Shown: piece by piece, positions 8,362-16,568 of the stretch | How the letters are laid out: every line of letters begins with the position of its first letter | Numbering within the stretch: the stretch's first letter is position 1 | From: JAAZNO01 sp012798275 | GTDB taxonomy: Bacteria; Chloroflexota; Anaerolineae; B4-G1; SLSP01 | Length of the DNA stretch: 47,368 bases | Assembly: GCA_035347995.1 (NCBI GenBank) | Contig: DAOPQD010000018.1 | Location: 1 to 47,368 of the forward strand | Reading direction: 5' to 3' | The notes under the pieces: generated by a model | Databases searched by the model: none | Told to the model about the DNA's origin: nothing | What the model saw: only the letters and a program-made list of their open reading frames with translations | Translations under genes and position numbers: made by a program

Positions 8362-9257
8362 ATTCACATCTTGGCGAATTGGTCGCCCTGATAACCGCCG
8401 TCCTCTGGACCTTCACGTCGCTCTTTTTTGCGCGCGCTTCCCAACACATCGGCTCGCAAGCGGTAAATCGCCTGCGGCTCCTGCTGGCGACCGGCTGCCT
8501 CAGCCTGACTCACTTCCTGTTAGAAGGGACATTCTTCCCGGTCCATGCCACGCCGGAACGCTGGGGCTGGCTCGCGCTTTCCGCCATCATCGGCCTGGCG
8601 CTGGGCGACGGGCTGCTCTTCTACACCTACACGCTGATCGGGCCGCGCCTGGCGATGGTGTTGATGGCAACCGTGCCCGTCATGAGCGTCCTCCTGGCGT
8701 GGCTCTTCCTGGGTGAGACGCTGAACACGACCGAATTGCTCGCCATTTTCATCACCGTCATCGGCGTGGGATGGGTGGTGTTGGAGCGGCAACCGGCGGA
8801 GGATGACACGCAGCGCCGGGCGTCGGTGCCGGGCCTCCTCTGCGGATTGGGCGCGGCGGTGGGACAGGCGATAGGGCTGATCCTCTCCAAGCGGGGCATG
8901 ACCGGCGATTTCCCCGCGTTGTCGGCGAGCCTCATCCGCGTGACGGTCGCCAGCCTCAGCGTCTGGATCATCGCCCTGCCGCGACGCGAGGTCGGCAGCA
9001 CACTTCGGGCGCTGCGCGACCCTCAAACCCGCAATCCCATCTTGCTGGGGACCATTTTCGGCCCGTCCCTGGGGATGACGCTCTCGCTCGTGGCGGTGCA
9101 GCTGAGCGAGGTGGGCATCGCCTCGACCTTGATGGCGCTCAGCCCCGTGATGATGCTTCCCATCGCCCACTGGCAGCTGCAGGAACACATCACGGTGCGC
9201 GCCGTTATCGGGACCCTTGCCGCCATGTGCGGCGTGGGGATGCTCTTTCTGCTGTAA
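8358..9257 (+). CDS. EamA/DMT family transporter
   Basis: A 299-aa integral membrane protein of the drug/metabolite transporter superfamily, with ten predicted helices in two EamA repeats. The first repeat contains GLALGDGLLFYTYTLIGP and VMSVLLAWLFLGE; the second contains FGPSLGMTLSLVAVQ and SPVMMLPIAHW followed by a HITVRAVIG-type end. The ATG at 8358 overlaps the preceding stop, with AAGGAG 8 bases upstream; an in-frame upstream reading without these signals was ignored. Family members export amino acids, sugars, nucleosides or lipids, so the cargo cannot be assigned. Confidence 0.88.
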   Translation: MNSHLGELVALITAVLWTFTSLFFARASQHIGSQAVNRLRLLLATGCLSLTHFLLEGTFFPVHATPERWGWLALSAIIGLALGDGLLFYTYTLIGPRLAMVLMATVPVMSVLLAWLFLGETLNTTELLAIFITVIGVGWVVLERQPAEDDTQRRASVPGLLCGLGAAVGQAIGLILSKRGMTGDFPALSASLIRVTVASLSVWIIALPRREVGSTLRALRDPQTRNPILLGTIFGPSLGMTLSLVAVQLSEVGIASTLMALSPVMMLPIAHWQLQEHITVRAVIGTLAAMCGVGMLFLL

Positions 9258-9277
9258 AAGGTAAAGGTCGCCATTCT

Positions 9278-10210
9278 ATGAAAAATGTTCTGTATCGGCT
9301 GAGTGGACTCCTCTGCCTGGCGCTGTTGGCCGCTTGTGGGACCAGTCACCGCGACATCACGCCGCTTTCCCCGCCCCCATCGCCGACCCCCTCGCCCTTC
9401 CCGCTGACCTTCGAGGGGGAAACGGCCTTCGGCTGGGTGCAGCGACAATGTGACCTGGGGGCTCGCGTCACCGGCAGCGAGGCCAATCGTCAGGCCGGCG
9501 ACATGATTCTGGCGGAGCTGGCGGCACAAGGTTGGACGACGGCGGAGCAGACGTTTACCTACCAGGGGACGCTGGTGCGCAATCTGCTCGCCTGGCGCGG
9601 CGAGGGGACGTCGGCCCTCCTCGTCGGCGCACACTACGATTCTCGTCGCGCCGCCGACATGGAAGATCCCAGCGTGCCAGTCATGGGCGCGAATGATGGC
9701 GCCAGCGGCGTCGCGGTGCTGTTGGAGCTCGCCCGTGTCCTCGACTGGGGTGCGCCGGACACTCGCCTGTATCTGGCTTTCTTCGACGCGGAGGACAACG
9801 GTCGACTCGCCGGCTGGGATTGGATCGTGGGATCGCGCTACATGGCGGAGCATTGGGGAGAGGCGGGCGAGCCGCCGCTCACGGCCATGATCCTGGTGGA
9901 CATGGTCGGCGACGCTGATCAGCAGCTCTATTACGAGGGTCAATCGGATGCGGTGCTGCGCGAGCAGCTCTGGAGCCTGGCGGGGACGCTAGGGTATGGC
10001 GAGCGCTTCATCCCGACGCCCCGCTATACCCTGCTCGACGATCACCTCCCGTTTTTGGAGCGCGGCATTCCAGCGGTAGACCTCATTGACTTCGACTACC
10101 CGTACTGGCACACCACCCAGGATACCCCCGACAAAGTGTCGGCAGAGAGCCTGGAAGCGGTCGGACGCACGCTGGAGGTCTGGCTGGAGGACGCGGCCCT
10201 TCGAAAATGA
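9278..10210 (+). CDS. M28-family lipoprotein, glutaminyl-cyclase-like
   Basis: A 310-aa zinc-dependent exported protein. The signal ends in a lipobox (LLAACG), then a Pro/Ser-rich linker. Zinc and catalytic residues in M28 order: His119 (GAHYDSR), Asp140 (GANDGASG), Glu172-Asp173 (FFDAEDNG), Asp208 (VDMVGD), His278 (YWHTTQDT). The segment DDHLPFLERGIPAVDLIDF and the WHT-D motif closely resemble animal-type glutaminyl-peptide cyclotransferase, so N-terminal pyroglutamate formation outside the membrane is as plausible as aminopeptidase activity. The ATG at 9278 starts a proper signal sequence, so an upstream extension was dropped. Last gene of the four-gene unit, 20 bases after EamA. Confidence 0.85.
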   Translation: MKNVLYRLSGLLCLALLAACGTSHRDITPLSPPPSPTPSPFPLTFEGETAFGWVQRQCDLGARVTGSEANRQAGDMILAELAAQGWTTAEQTFTYQGTLVRNLLAWRGEGTSALLVGAHYDSRRAADMEDPSVPVMGANDGASGVAVLLELARVLDWGAPDTRLYLAFFDAEDNGRLAGWDWIVGSRYMAEHWGEAGEPPLTAMILVDMVGDADQQLYYEGQSDAVLREQLWSLAGTLGYGERFIPTPRYTLLDDHLPFLERGIPAVDLIDFDYPYWHTTQDTPDKVSAESLEAVGRTLEVWLEDAALRK

Positions 10211-10223
10211 CCCGCCCCATTTC

Positions 10224-10250
10224 GGGCGCCCGTGCAGACGTCAGGCGCCC
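10224..10250. terminator. possible shared hairpin between convergent genes
   Basis: A 7-bp GC stem (10224-10230 with 10244-10250) encloses a 13-base loop and overlaps the last codons of polA. Neither strand has a U run, so a terminator role is only suggested by its position between convergent stops. Confidence 0.3.
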
Positions 10251-13021
10251 TTCCAGGGCTGCATTTCCTCCCAGTTCGCCCCCGTCTCAACGTCCACTTT
10301 GAGCGGCACGCGCAAGTCGAAGGCGCCCTCCATGCACGCCCGCATCAGCGCCACCGCCTGCGGCACTTCCTCGGCCGGCGCCTCGACGACCAGCTCGTCG
10401 TGGACCTGCAGGATCATCCGCGCCTGCAATCCCTGCTCCCTGAGCGCGGCGTGAAGCCGTAACATCGCCAATTTGATGATATCGGCAGCAGTGCCCTGAA
10501 TGGGCGTGTTGATGGCCATCCGTTGCGCGGCCTGCCGCTGATTGACACTGGCCGGGCTGCCCGGCGCCAGTTCCGGGAAATAACGCCGCCGGTTGAGCAA
10601 GGTTTCAACGTAGCCGCGCTGCGCCGCCTCGCGCTGCACCTGTTCCATGTACGCGCGCACGCGGGGGAATTGGGCGAAATAGCGCGTGATGAACTCCTCC
10701 GCCTTGGGGACGCTCACGCCGATCTGCCCGGAGAGGCCATACGCGGTCTGGCCATAGATCAGCCCGAAGTTGACGGCCTTGGCAATCCGCCGCATATCGT
10801 AAGTCACCTCGGAGAGCGGCACGCCGAACACCGCCGCGGCCGTGCGCGCATGGACGTCCTCCCCGCGCATGAAGGCCTCGATCAGGCCCGGGTCTTCGGA
10901 GACGTGCGCCATCACCCGCAGCTCCACTTGCGAGTAATCCGCGCTGATCAACGCCCAACCCGCCGGCGCCACAAAAGCACGCCGCACCCGTCGCCCCTCT
11001 TCGGTGCGGATGGGGATGTTCTGCAAATTGGGATTGGCAGACGAAAGCCGTCCCGTCACGGTCCCGACCTGATTGTAGGAGGTATGCACGCGCCCGGTCT
11101 CCGGGTGCACCAGGGCAGGCAAGGCGTCCACATACGTGGATTTGAGTTTGGAGAGCTCCCGATGCTCCAAAATGCGCTCAACGATGGGATGGGAGCCGCG
11201 CAAGCTCTCCAGCACCTCGGCTCGCGTCGAATAATGCCCGGATTGCAGCTTCTTCACGCCGCGCGCTGACAGGCCCAGCCGCTCAAACAAAATCACCGAG
11301 AGCTGTTGCGTGGAATTGATGTTGAAGGGTTCGCCGGCCAGCTCGTAGATGTCCGCCTCCAGACGCGCGAGACGATCGGCGAGCTCAGCGGAAAGCGCCT
11401 CCAGCCAGGCGAGATCCAGATGCACTCCCGTCATTTCCATGTCCATGAGCACTTCGATGAGCGGCATTTCCAGCTCGTGCAAGAGCCGCTCCTGCGCGTG
11501 CGCCTCCAACTCGGCCTGCAGGAGCGGCATCAGGCGCAGGCTCATGTCCGCGTCCGCGCCAGCGTAGGGCACGACCTGCGCCAACAGGATGGCATCCATG
11601 GACTTCTGCTCCTTGCCACTGCCGATGAGGGCCGCGATCTCCGTCATCTGGACGCCAAGCCGCACCCACGCCAGGTTCTTCAAGCCCAGATTGGGCGAAT
11701 CGGGGTTGATCAGCCACTCCGCCAGCATCGTGTCGAAGGACAGGCCCGCCAGCGAGAAGCCAGCCCGGCGCAGGACTTTGGCGTCATATTTGAGGTTGTG
11801 CCCGATCTTGGGCAGGGAGACGTCCGCGAACAGCGGGCCAAGATGGTGCTGAAGCTGCTCCAACGTCAGTCGCGGCTCACCGGAGGGCGCGCGCAACGGC
11901 ACGTACCAGGCCTCGCCGACGCGATGGGTCAACGAGAGACCCACCAGCGTTGCCAGCATGGCGTCAGTGCCCGTCGTCTCCGTGTCCACCGCGAGAAGCG
12001 ACGCCTCAACGCGCAAGCGCTCCGCCAACGCCTGCAAGGTCGCCTCATCGGCGACGAGGTGATAGTCACCCAGCGCCGGTGCGGGGGCGGCGACTTGGGC
12101 GCCTTCCAGCTCGCCGAAGAGCGGCAGCTGTCCCTCCGGCAGGCCGCTAGAGGGCAGGCTCGCGACCCGCGACAGGAGGCTGCGGAATTCCAGCTCTTGC
12201 AGGAGCGAGGTCAGCGCCGCCCGATCGGCCTTTTGCCAGCCTGCCGCCGCCGCGAGATCCAGCTTCACGGGGACGTCGCGCACGATGCGCCCCAGGCGCT
12301 GACTCAACAGCGCCGACTCGCGCCCTTCTTTGAGCGCCTGCTGCGTGCGCGGCGGGAGCTCCTCGAGATGCGCATAGACCCCCTCGAGGGAGCCGTATTG
12401 CTTCAGCAGCGTGGTCGCCCCCTTTTCGCCCACGCCGCGCACCCCGGGGATGTTGTCAGACTTGTCGCCCAGCAGCGCTTTGAGGTCCACGAGCTGTTGC
12501 GGCTCGAGGCCGGTCTTTGCGCGCACCGCCGCCGGGTCGAAGCGCAGGGTGTCGGAAAAACGCCGCCCGGAGGTCAGCACCGTCACCTGCTCGTCCACCA
12601 GCTGCAGGGCATCGCGGTCACCGGTGACGATCACCGTGTCAATGCCGGCTTCGGCGGCCTGCCGCGACAGGGTTCCCAGGAGGTCATCGGCCTCGTAATC
12701 CTCCACTTCCACCACGGGTATCCCCAGCGCTGCGACGAACTCCCGCACCCGCTGCATCTGCCCGCGCATCTCTTCCGGCATCTTTTCACGATGCGCCTTG
12801 TATTCCGGGTACTCGCGCACGCGGAAGGAGGGGCCTTTGTCGAAAGTTACGATGGCATAATCGGGGCGCTCTTCCAGCAGCACGGAGAGCAGCATCGAAG
12901 CGAAACCAAAGACCGCGTTGGTCAGCTCGCCTTTCGAGGTCTGCAGGTCGGGCGGCAGCGCGTGAAAGGCCCGATAAGCCAGCGAGTGGCCGTCTACCAG
13001 CACCAGTTTTTTCGACCCCAT
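10241..13021 (-). CDS. polA: DNA polymerase I
   Basis: Family A polymerase for Okazaki-fragment processing and repair synthesis, 926 aa. It has the N-terminal 5'-3' exonuclease (LVDGHSLAYRAFHALP, VEDYEADDLLG, TGDRDALQLV, GDKSDNIPGVRGVGEKGA). The 3'-5' proofreading domain looks intact: DTETTGTDA for ExoI, IGHNLKYDAKV for ExoII, YAGADAD for ExoIII. The polymerase domain has DYSQVELRVMAH (motif A), RRIAKAVNFGLIYG (motif B) and VHDELVVE (motif C). The ATG at 13021 is preceded by GGGAGGG; an ATG 54 bases upstream adds residues with no family match. It follows the CpXC gene by about 110 bases, with a hairpin between. Confidence 0.97.
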   Translation of the reverse strand: MGSKKLVLVDGHSLAYRAFHALPPDLQTSKGELTNAVFGFASMLLSVLLEERPDYAIVTFDKGPSFRVREYPEYKAHREKMPEEMRGQMQRVREFVAALGIPVVEVEDYEADDLLGTLSRQAAEAGIDTVIVTGDRDALQLVDEQVTVLTSGRRFSDTLRFDPAAVRAKTGLEPQQLVDLKALLGDKSDNIPGVRGVGEKGATTLLKQYGSLEGVYAHLEELPPRTQQALKEGRESALLSQRLGRIVRDVPVKLDLAAAAGWQKADRAALTSLLQELEFRSLLSRVASLPSSGLPEGQLPLFGELEGAQVAAPAPALGDYHLVADEATLQALAERLRVEASLLAVDTETTGTDAMLATLVGLSLTHRVGEAWYVPLRAPSGEPRLTLEQLQHHLGPLFADVSLPKIGHNLKYDAKVLRRAGFSLAGLSFDTMLAEWLINPDSPNLGLKNLAWVRLGVQMTEIAALIGSGKEQKSMDAILLAQVVPYAGADADMSLRLMPLLQAELEAHAQERLLHELEMPLIEVLMDMEMTGVHLDLAWLEALSAELADRLARLEADIYELAGEPFNINSTQQLSVILFERLGLSARGVKKLQSGHYSTRAEVLESLRGSHPIVERILEHRELSKLKSTYVDALPALVHPETGRVHTSYNQVGTVTGRLSSANPNLQNIPIRTEEGRRVRRAFVAPAGWALISADYSQVELRVMAHVSEDPGLIEAFMRGEDVHARTAAAVFGVPLSEVTYDMRRIAKAVNFGLIYGQTAYGLSGQIGVSVPKAEEFITRYFAQFPRVRAYMEQVQREAAQRGYVETLLNRRRYFPELAPGSPASVNQRQAAQRMAINTPIQGTAADIIKLAMLRLHAALREQGLQARMILQVHDELVVEAPAEEVPQAVALMRACMEGAFDLRVPLKVDVETGANWEEMQPWKGA

Positions 13022-13080
13022 GAGACCCTCCCCTCGTGCAAAGATGGTGATGAATCTGCAAACACTCCCCTGCACGTCAT

Positions 13081-13114
13081 CCCCCGTTCACATGTGCGGA
13101 GGTGTGAACGGGGG
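13081..13114. other. 12-bp perfect hairpin between the CpXC gene and polA
   Basis: CCCCCGTTCACA (13081-13092) pairs perfectly with 13103-13114 across a 10-base loop. It starts 16 bases after the CpXC stop on the minus strand, but no U run follows. It may be an attenuating or processing hairpin that lowers read-through into polA. Confidence 0.45.
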
Positions 13115-13130
13115 AACGGACAAGCTGCCC

Positions 13131-14600
13131 CTAACGCCGGCTGATGATGAGGCCGCTCGGCGTCTGGCCTTCACCGGGCGCCGCAGCCGGCCGAGAAGCG
13201 GCAGAGGGAGATTCAAGATGCAGCGGCTCCTCCGAGGGACCAGCGACTTCCTGCGCCCGCGCCCGAATCAGCGCCAGGCGCTCCGCCACTTCGGCCTCGC
13301 CCTGCCCGCGCGATTCCTGCTCCAACGCCTCCAGGAACTGGAAGAGCTGCGGCTGCAAGAGTGGACGGTTATCGCGCAGGAATTCAAGCAGTTGCTCGTT
13401 ATCGGCCGCAGCCAGCGCGCGGCGGACGAAGAGCATCTCCGGTGGCATGGACTCCTCCGAGATCCGGTTCAGGATTGCAACCACGCGGTTCAAGGCCTGT
13501 AACAGGGCCTGATCGCCGCGCTGCTGGGCCTCGCGCAGCTGCGCCTGGAGCAAGTACATAAAGGACTCATCCAGCTCCGAGAGGTGACTGCGCGCCAGCT
13601 TGAGCGGATCCTCGCTCGAAATCAGCTTTTGCAGCAGCACTAGCCGCTCCCGCGCCAGGTCCTGCCCCGCCTTGCTGAGGGTTTCCCGCGTGTCGAGCAC
13701 CCGTCGCCGCAAGGCCTTGAGGCGTTCCTGCTCCGCGGGGGATCCCGCCGTCTCCACGCGCTGCAACAACAACTGGAAGAAGCTGTAATCCATCAACGGC
13801 AATCCCATCTGCACGAGCATGTCCACCGTTTCGTCATCCTGCGCCGCGAGGAGCGCTTCCAGCAGCGTCTCCGGCGTAGGATTGTCGGCAAAACCGCGCA
13901 ACACATCGGTGCGGGCCACAAGCCGCTGTCCCACCGGATGGGTCTCCACGAGGTGCAGATAGAGCTGGCGCAGGCGGCGGCCCTCGGCGCTGAGGTGCGC
14001 TTCCTCTTCCTCCACAGCTTCCTCGCCGGCCTCTGACTGTGACATGGCGCCGGTCGCCTGGAGCAAATACTGCAGCAAGCCGAAGAACTCCTCGTCAATC
14101 AAGGCCTCGTTTTCGGCGATCATGGCGTCCCACCCCTCAGGGTCGGCCTCCAACAGCTGGCTGAGCAGCTCCCGTTGCTCGCGGCTGCGCTGCATGTCGG
14201 CTTCAGTCACGCCCTCGATTTCGAGCGCGCGCCGCACCAGGCCATCCAGCGTGATGAAGGTCTCCGGCTGGAAGAGGTAGCCCTTGCGTTCTTCTGGCGC
14301 GAGGGAGTTCATCAGCTGCTGGGTCAACGTGCCAGCATAGCGCTGCCGGTCCACTTCGGTGCGCCCGGATTCCATGGGCAGATACAGCAGGGTAACCTCG
14401 TGCTCGGGATCATGGTAGATAAAGGGCAGATTGAGAGCGCCCGCATTGCCGCAACGCGGGCAGACCGCCACGTTCACCGCGCCGCTCAAAACACGATTCT
14501 TCACACCCGGATCCACACGCACATCCAGGACCTGCTCGATGTAGGTCTGGAACTCAGTGCGACACACGGGACAGGTAACACGCGCAATAGCAGTTGGCAT
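13131..14600 (-). CDS. CpXC domain protein, 489 aa
   Basis: The N-terminal roughly 150 residues form a CpXC zinc-ribbon-type domain: Cys10-x2-Cys13 (TCPVCRTEF) and Cys47-x2-Cys50 (CPRCG), then the typical YHDPEHEVTLLYLP segment. The remaining 330 residues are helical and rich in Leu, Glu, Gln and Arg, with repeated LLQ/LLE heptad-like runs; they look like coiled coil or TPR-like helices and carry no motif I know. Function of CpXC proteins is not established. The ATG at 14600 has AAGGAGGAT at ideal spacing. The gene precedes polA on the same strand, but a hairpin lies between, so cotranscription is uncertain. Confidence 0.75.
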   Translation of the reverse strand: MPTAIARVTCPVCRTEFQTYIEQVLDVRVDPGVKNRVLSGAVNVAVCPRCGNAGALNLPFIYHDPEHEVTLLYLPMESGRTEVDRQRYAGTLTQQLMNSLAPEERKGYLFQPETFITLDGLVRRALEIEGVTEADMQRSREQRELLSQLLEADPEGWDAMIAENEALIDEEFFGLLQYLLQATGAMSQSEAGEEAVEEEEAHLSAEGRRLRQLYLHLVETHPVGQRLVARTDVLRGFADNPTPETLLEALLAAQDDETVDMLVQMGLPLMDYSFFQLLLQRVETAGSPAEQERLKALRRRVLDTRETLSKAGQDLARERLVLLQKLISSEDPLKLARSHLSELDESFMYLLQAQLREAQQRGDQALLQALNRVVAILNRISEESMPPEMLFVRRALAAADNEQLLEFLRDNRPLLQPQLFQFLEALEQESRGQGEAEVAERLALIRARAQEVAGPSEEPLHLESPSAASRPAAAPGEGQTPSGLIISRR

Positions 14601-14647
14601 TTGTAATCCTCCTTATTCCTTTAATGATAATGAGCTTGCATACATGA

Positions 14648-14735
14648 TAATTTTTACCATGGACCACAAAAATTCCCTCTGCGTTCCCCGAAATAGCGCA
14701 CGAATGAACACAGATTTCGCGGGTCAAATGACAAA
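14648..14735. repeat. degenerate dispersed repeat of the GAATGAACAC type
   Basis: Non-coding stretch upstream of the CpXC gene containing CGAATGAACACAGATTTCG. A close relative (CGAATGAACACGAATTTC) occurs at 27131-27150. Both are intergenic, so this is a dispersed short repeat, here partly decayed. Confidence 0.45.
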
Positions 14736-14757
14736 GGTGCGTCCATTGCCGTCCAGT

Positions 14758-14779
14758 TACCTGGCGCCAGGCTGAACAG
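14758..14779 (-). repeat. end fragment of the 121-bp MITE-like element
   Basis: Twenty-one of 22 bases match the reverse complement of 6280-6301, including CTGAACAG and the palindrome CCTGGCGCCAGG. The outermost bases of the inverted repeat are changed and the rest of the element is missing. It lies just after the histidine kinase stop codon, where the palindrome could also act as a weak transcript end. Confidence 0.55.
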
Positions 14780-14790
14780 CTGCTGGAAAA

Positions 14791-16560
14791 TCACCTCTGA
14801 GATCCGCTCTGACCGCCCTCCCCCTGCCAGAGCACCATGCCTGTCTGACGCGGCAACGCGACAAAGAAAGTTGCCCCCTGACCGGGGGTACTTTCCACCC
14901 AAATGCGCCCTCCATGCGAGCGCACGATCGCGCGGGTGAGATACAGGCCCAATCCCGTGCCCGAAACCGCGCGTGTCTCCGGGCCCTCCACGCGATAAAA
15001 GCGCTCAAAAACGCGCTCCTGCTCTTCCAGAGGAATCCCCACGCCGTGATCTTGCACGGCGAGCAACACTTCCGCTGGCGTCGCCGCGCCCACGATGCGT
15101 ACCGGCCCGCCCTGCGGCGAATATTTCACCGCGTTGGAGACGAGATTGTCGAATACCTGCTCCAGGCGGCGGGGATCGCCCTCGACGGTAGGGAAGTCCT
15201 CCGGAAACTGCACCGAAAACGTGTGCCGTTGCGTCTGCGGCTGATACCGTTCGATGACCCTCTGCACGATGAGGCGCAGGTCAACCGGCTCCACATTCTT
15301 AAAGGGCAGCCCTTCTGCCTCAAGACGCGAAACGTCCAGCAGGTCATCCACCAGCCGCGCCAGACGGTCGGCCTCCTCGACAATCGCTCCCAGCATCTCG
15401 TCGGCGAGCGCTGGATTGTGTCGCGCCTCGGGCCGCTGCAGGGTCTCCGCGTAGCCCTTGATAATGGCGACCGGCGTTTTCAGCTCGTGGGAGACGACGG
15501 AGATGAACGTGTCCTTGAGCGCATCGGCCTGCCGGAAGCGCGTGATGTCATGAACGATGCCGATGACGTTGAGCAACCGGCCAGGACGCACCACCAGGGG
15601 CGCGTAGGTAATATCCACGCTGACGACGCTGCCATTACGGCGGCGCAATTCACCTTCGACATGCAGCGAGTGCGCGTCCGCCTCATGCCCGCTTTCGGCA
15701 TACCCCGCCCAACTCGCCGCCATCGTCGGCGTCAAAGGCTGACCGGAATCCACGCGATTCCAGGCGATCAGCGCGTCGTGCGGACGTCCGATGACGTCCT
15801 CCGGGCGCCAGCCCGTGAGCGCCGCCAACGCCGGATTGATCCGCTCGACGGTCAAATCGGCGCCCAGCACCATGATGCCATTGGCGCTCACTTCGAGCAA
15901 GGCGTCCAGGCGTCGCCGTTCGGTGACCGAAGTCTCATACAGGCGCGCATTGGTTACCGCGATGGCGGCATAGTCCGCGAAATTCGCCAGAATCTGGCGC
16001 TCATCCCGTGAGAAATGCAGGCTGTGCGAGCGGAAGACGAAAATCAGCCCCAGGAGATCCTGCTCGCGCGCGGCAGGCTCCGCCACTTTGACCAGCGTGG
16101 TCCCCGACGTCGGCGGAAGCGGCTGCCGTTCGGCGACCAGCGGCAGGGCGACGACCTGTCGCAGCAACAGGCCGGTCGCTTCGGCGATCCGTTCCAGCTT
16201 CGTGGCCAGGCCGGGGATGCTCAATTCGCCGTTCTCCGAGGTTTCGGGGGGGTCTTCCACGAGCGGATCGAAGGCCTCGACCATGGCAGGCGGCAATCCG
16301 TAGCTGGCCCAAAAGACGAACTCGCCGGGTGCACGGCTCACACGCTCGCCGCCCCGATGCCCGGTCAGCGGCACCGAGGTGCGCAAGGCAATCAAACCTG
16401 CCTGCCCCTGGAGCAAATCCACCGCTCCCTGCAAAATCAGCCGCAGCACGGCCCGCAGGTCCAGCCGCGAGACCAGCGCGCGCGTGATGCGCAACAGGTA
16501 GTCCCATTGGCGCAGGCGATAGTCAGACAGCTCCAGGCGGGGCAGGTCGTCGAGCGTCAT
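14791..16560 (-). CDS. soluble GAF-PAS sensor histidine kinase
   Basis: A 589-aa two-component kinase without membrane helices. Order: helical N terminus, GAF domain (from LRAVLRLILQGAVDLLQGQA to AIAVTNARLYE), PAS domain (LLEVSANGIMVLGADLTVER, TGWRPEDVIG), HisKA with the phospho-accepting His in VVSHELKTP, and HATPase_c with LVSNAVKYS (N box), DHGVGIPLEEQ (G1), FERFYR (F box) and GTGLGLYL (G2). The ATG at 16560 follows GAGGGGG and lies 8 bases after the stop of the antiporter-like gene, so it is the last gene of that operon. No response regulator is adjacent. The GAF and PAS domains point to a cytoplasmic ligand or redox signal, perhaps reporting on the membrane complex encoded upstream. Confidence 0.92.
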   Translation of the reverse strand: MTLDDLPRLELSDYRLRQWDYLLRITRALVSRLDLRAVLRLILQGAVDLLQGQAGLIALRTSVPLTGHRGGERVSRAPGEFVFWASYGLPPAMVEAFDPLVEDPPETSENGELSIPGLATKLERIAEATGLLLRQVVALPLVAERQPLPPTSGTTLVKVAEPAAREQDLLGLIFVFRSHSLHFSRDERQILANFADYAAIAVTNARLYETSVTERRRLDALLEVSANGIMVLGADLTVERINPALAALTGWRPEDVIGRPHDALIAWNRVDSGQPLTPTMAASWAGYAESGHEADAHSLHVEGELRRRNGSVVSVDITYAPLVVRPGRLLNVIGIVHDITRFRQADALKDTFISVVSHELKTPVAIIKGYAETLQRPEARHNPALADEMLGAIVEEADRLARLVDDLLDVSRLEAEGLPFKNVEPVDLRLIVQRVIERYQPQTQRHTFSVQFPEDFPTVEGDPRRLEQVFDNLVSNAVKYSPQGGPVRIVGAATPAEVLLAVQDHGVGIPLEEQERVFERFYRVEGPETRAVSGTGLGLYLTRAIVRSHGGRIWVESTPGQGATFFVALPRQTGMVLWQGEGGQSGSQR

Positions 16561-16568
16561 CGGCCCCC

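Noticed and set aside
11306..13144. Long open frame (612 codons) opposite polA
   Set aside because: Antisense to all PolA domains, no start signal and no family resemblance.
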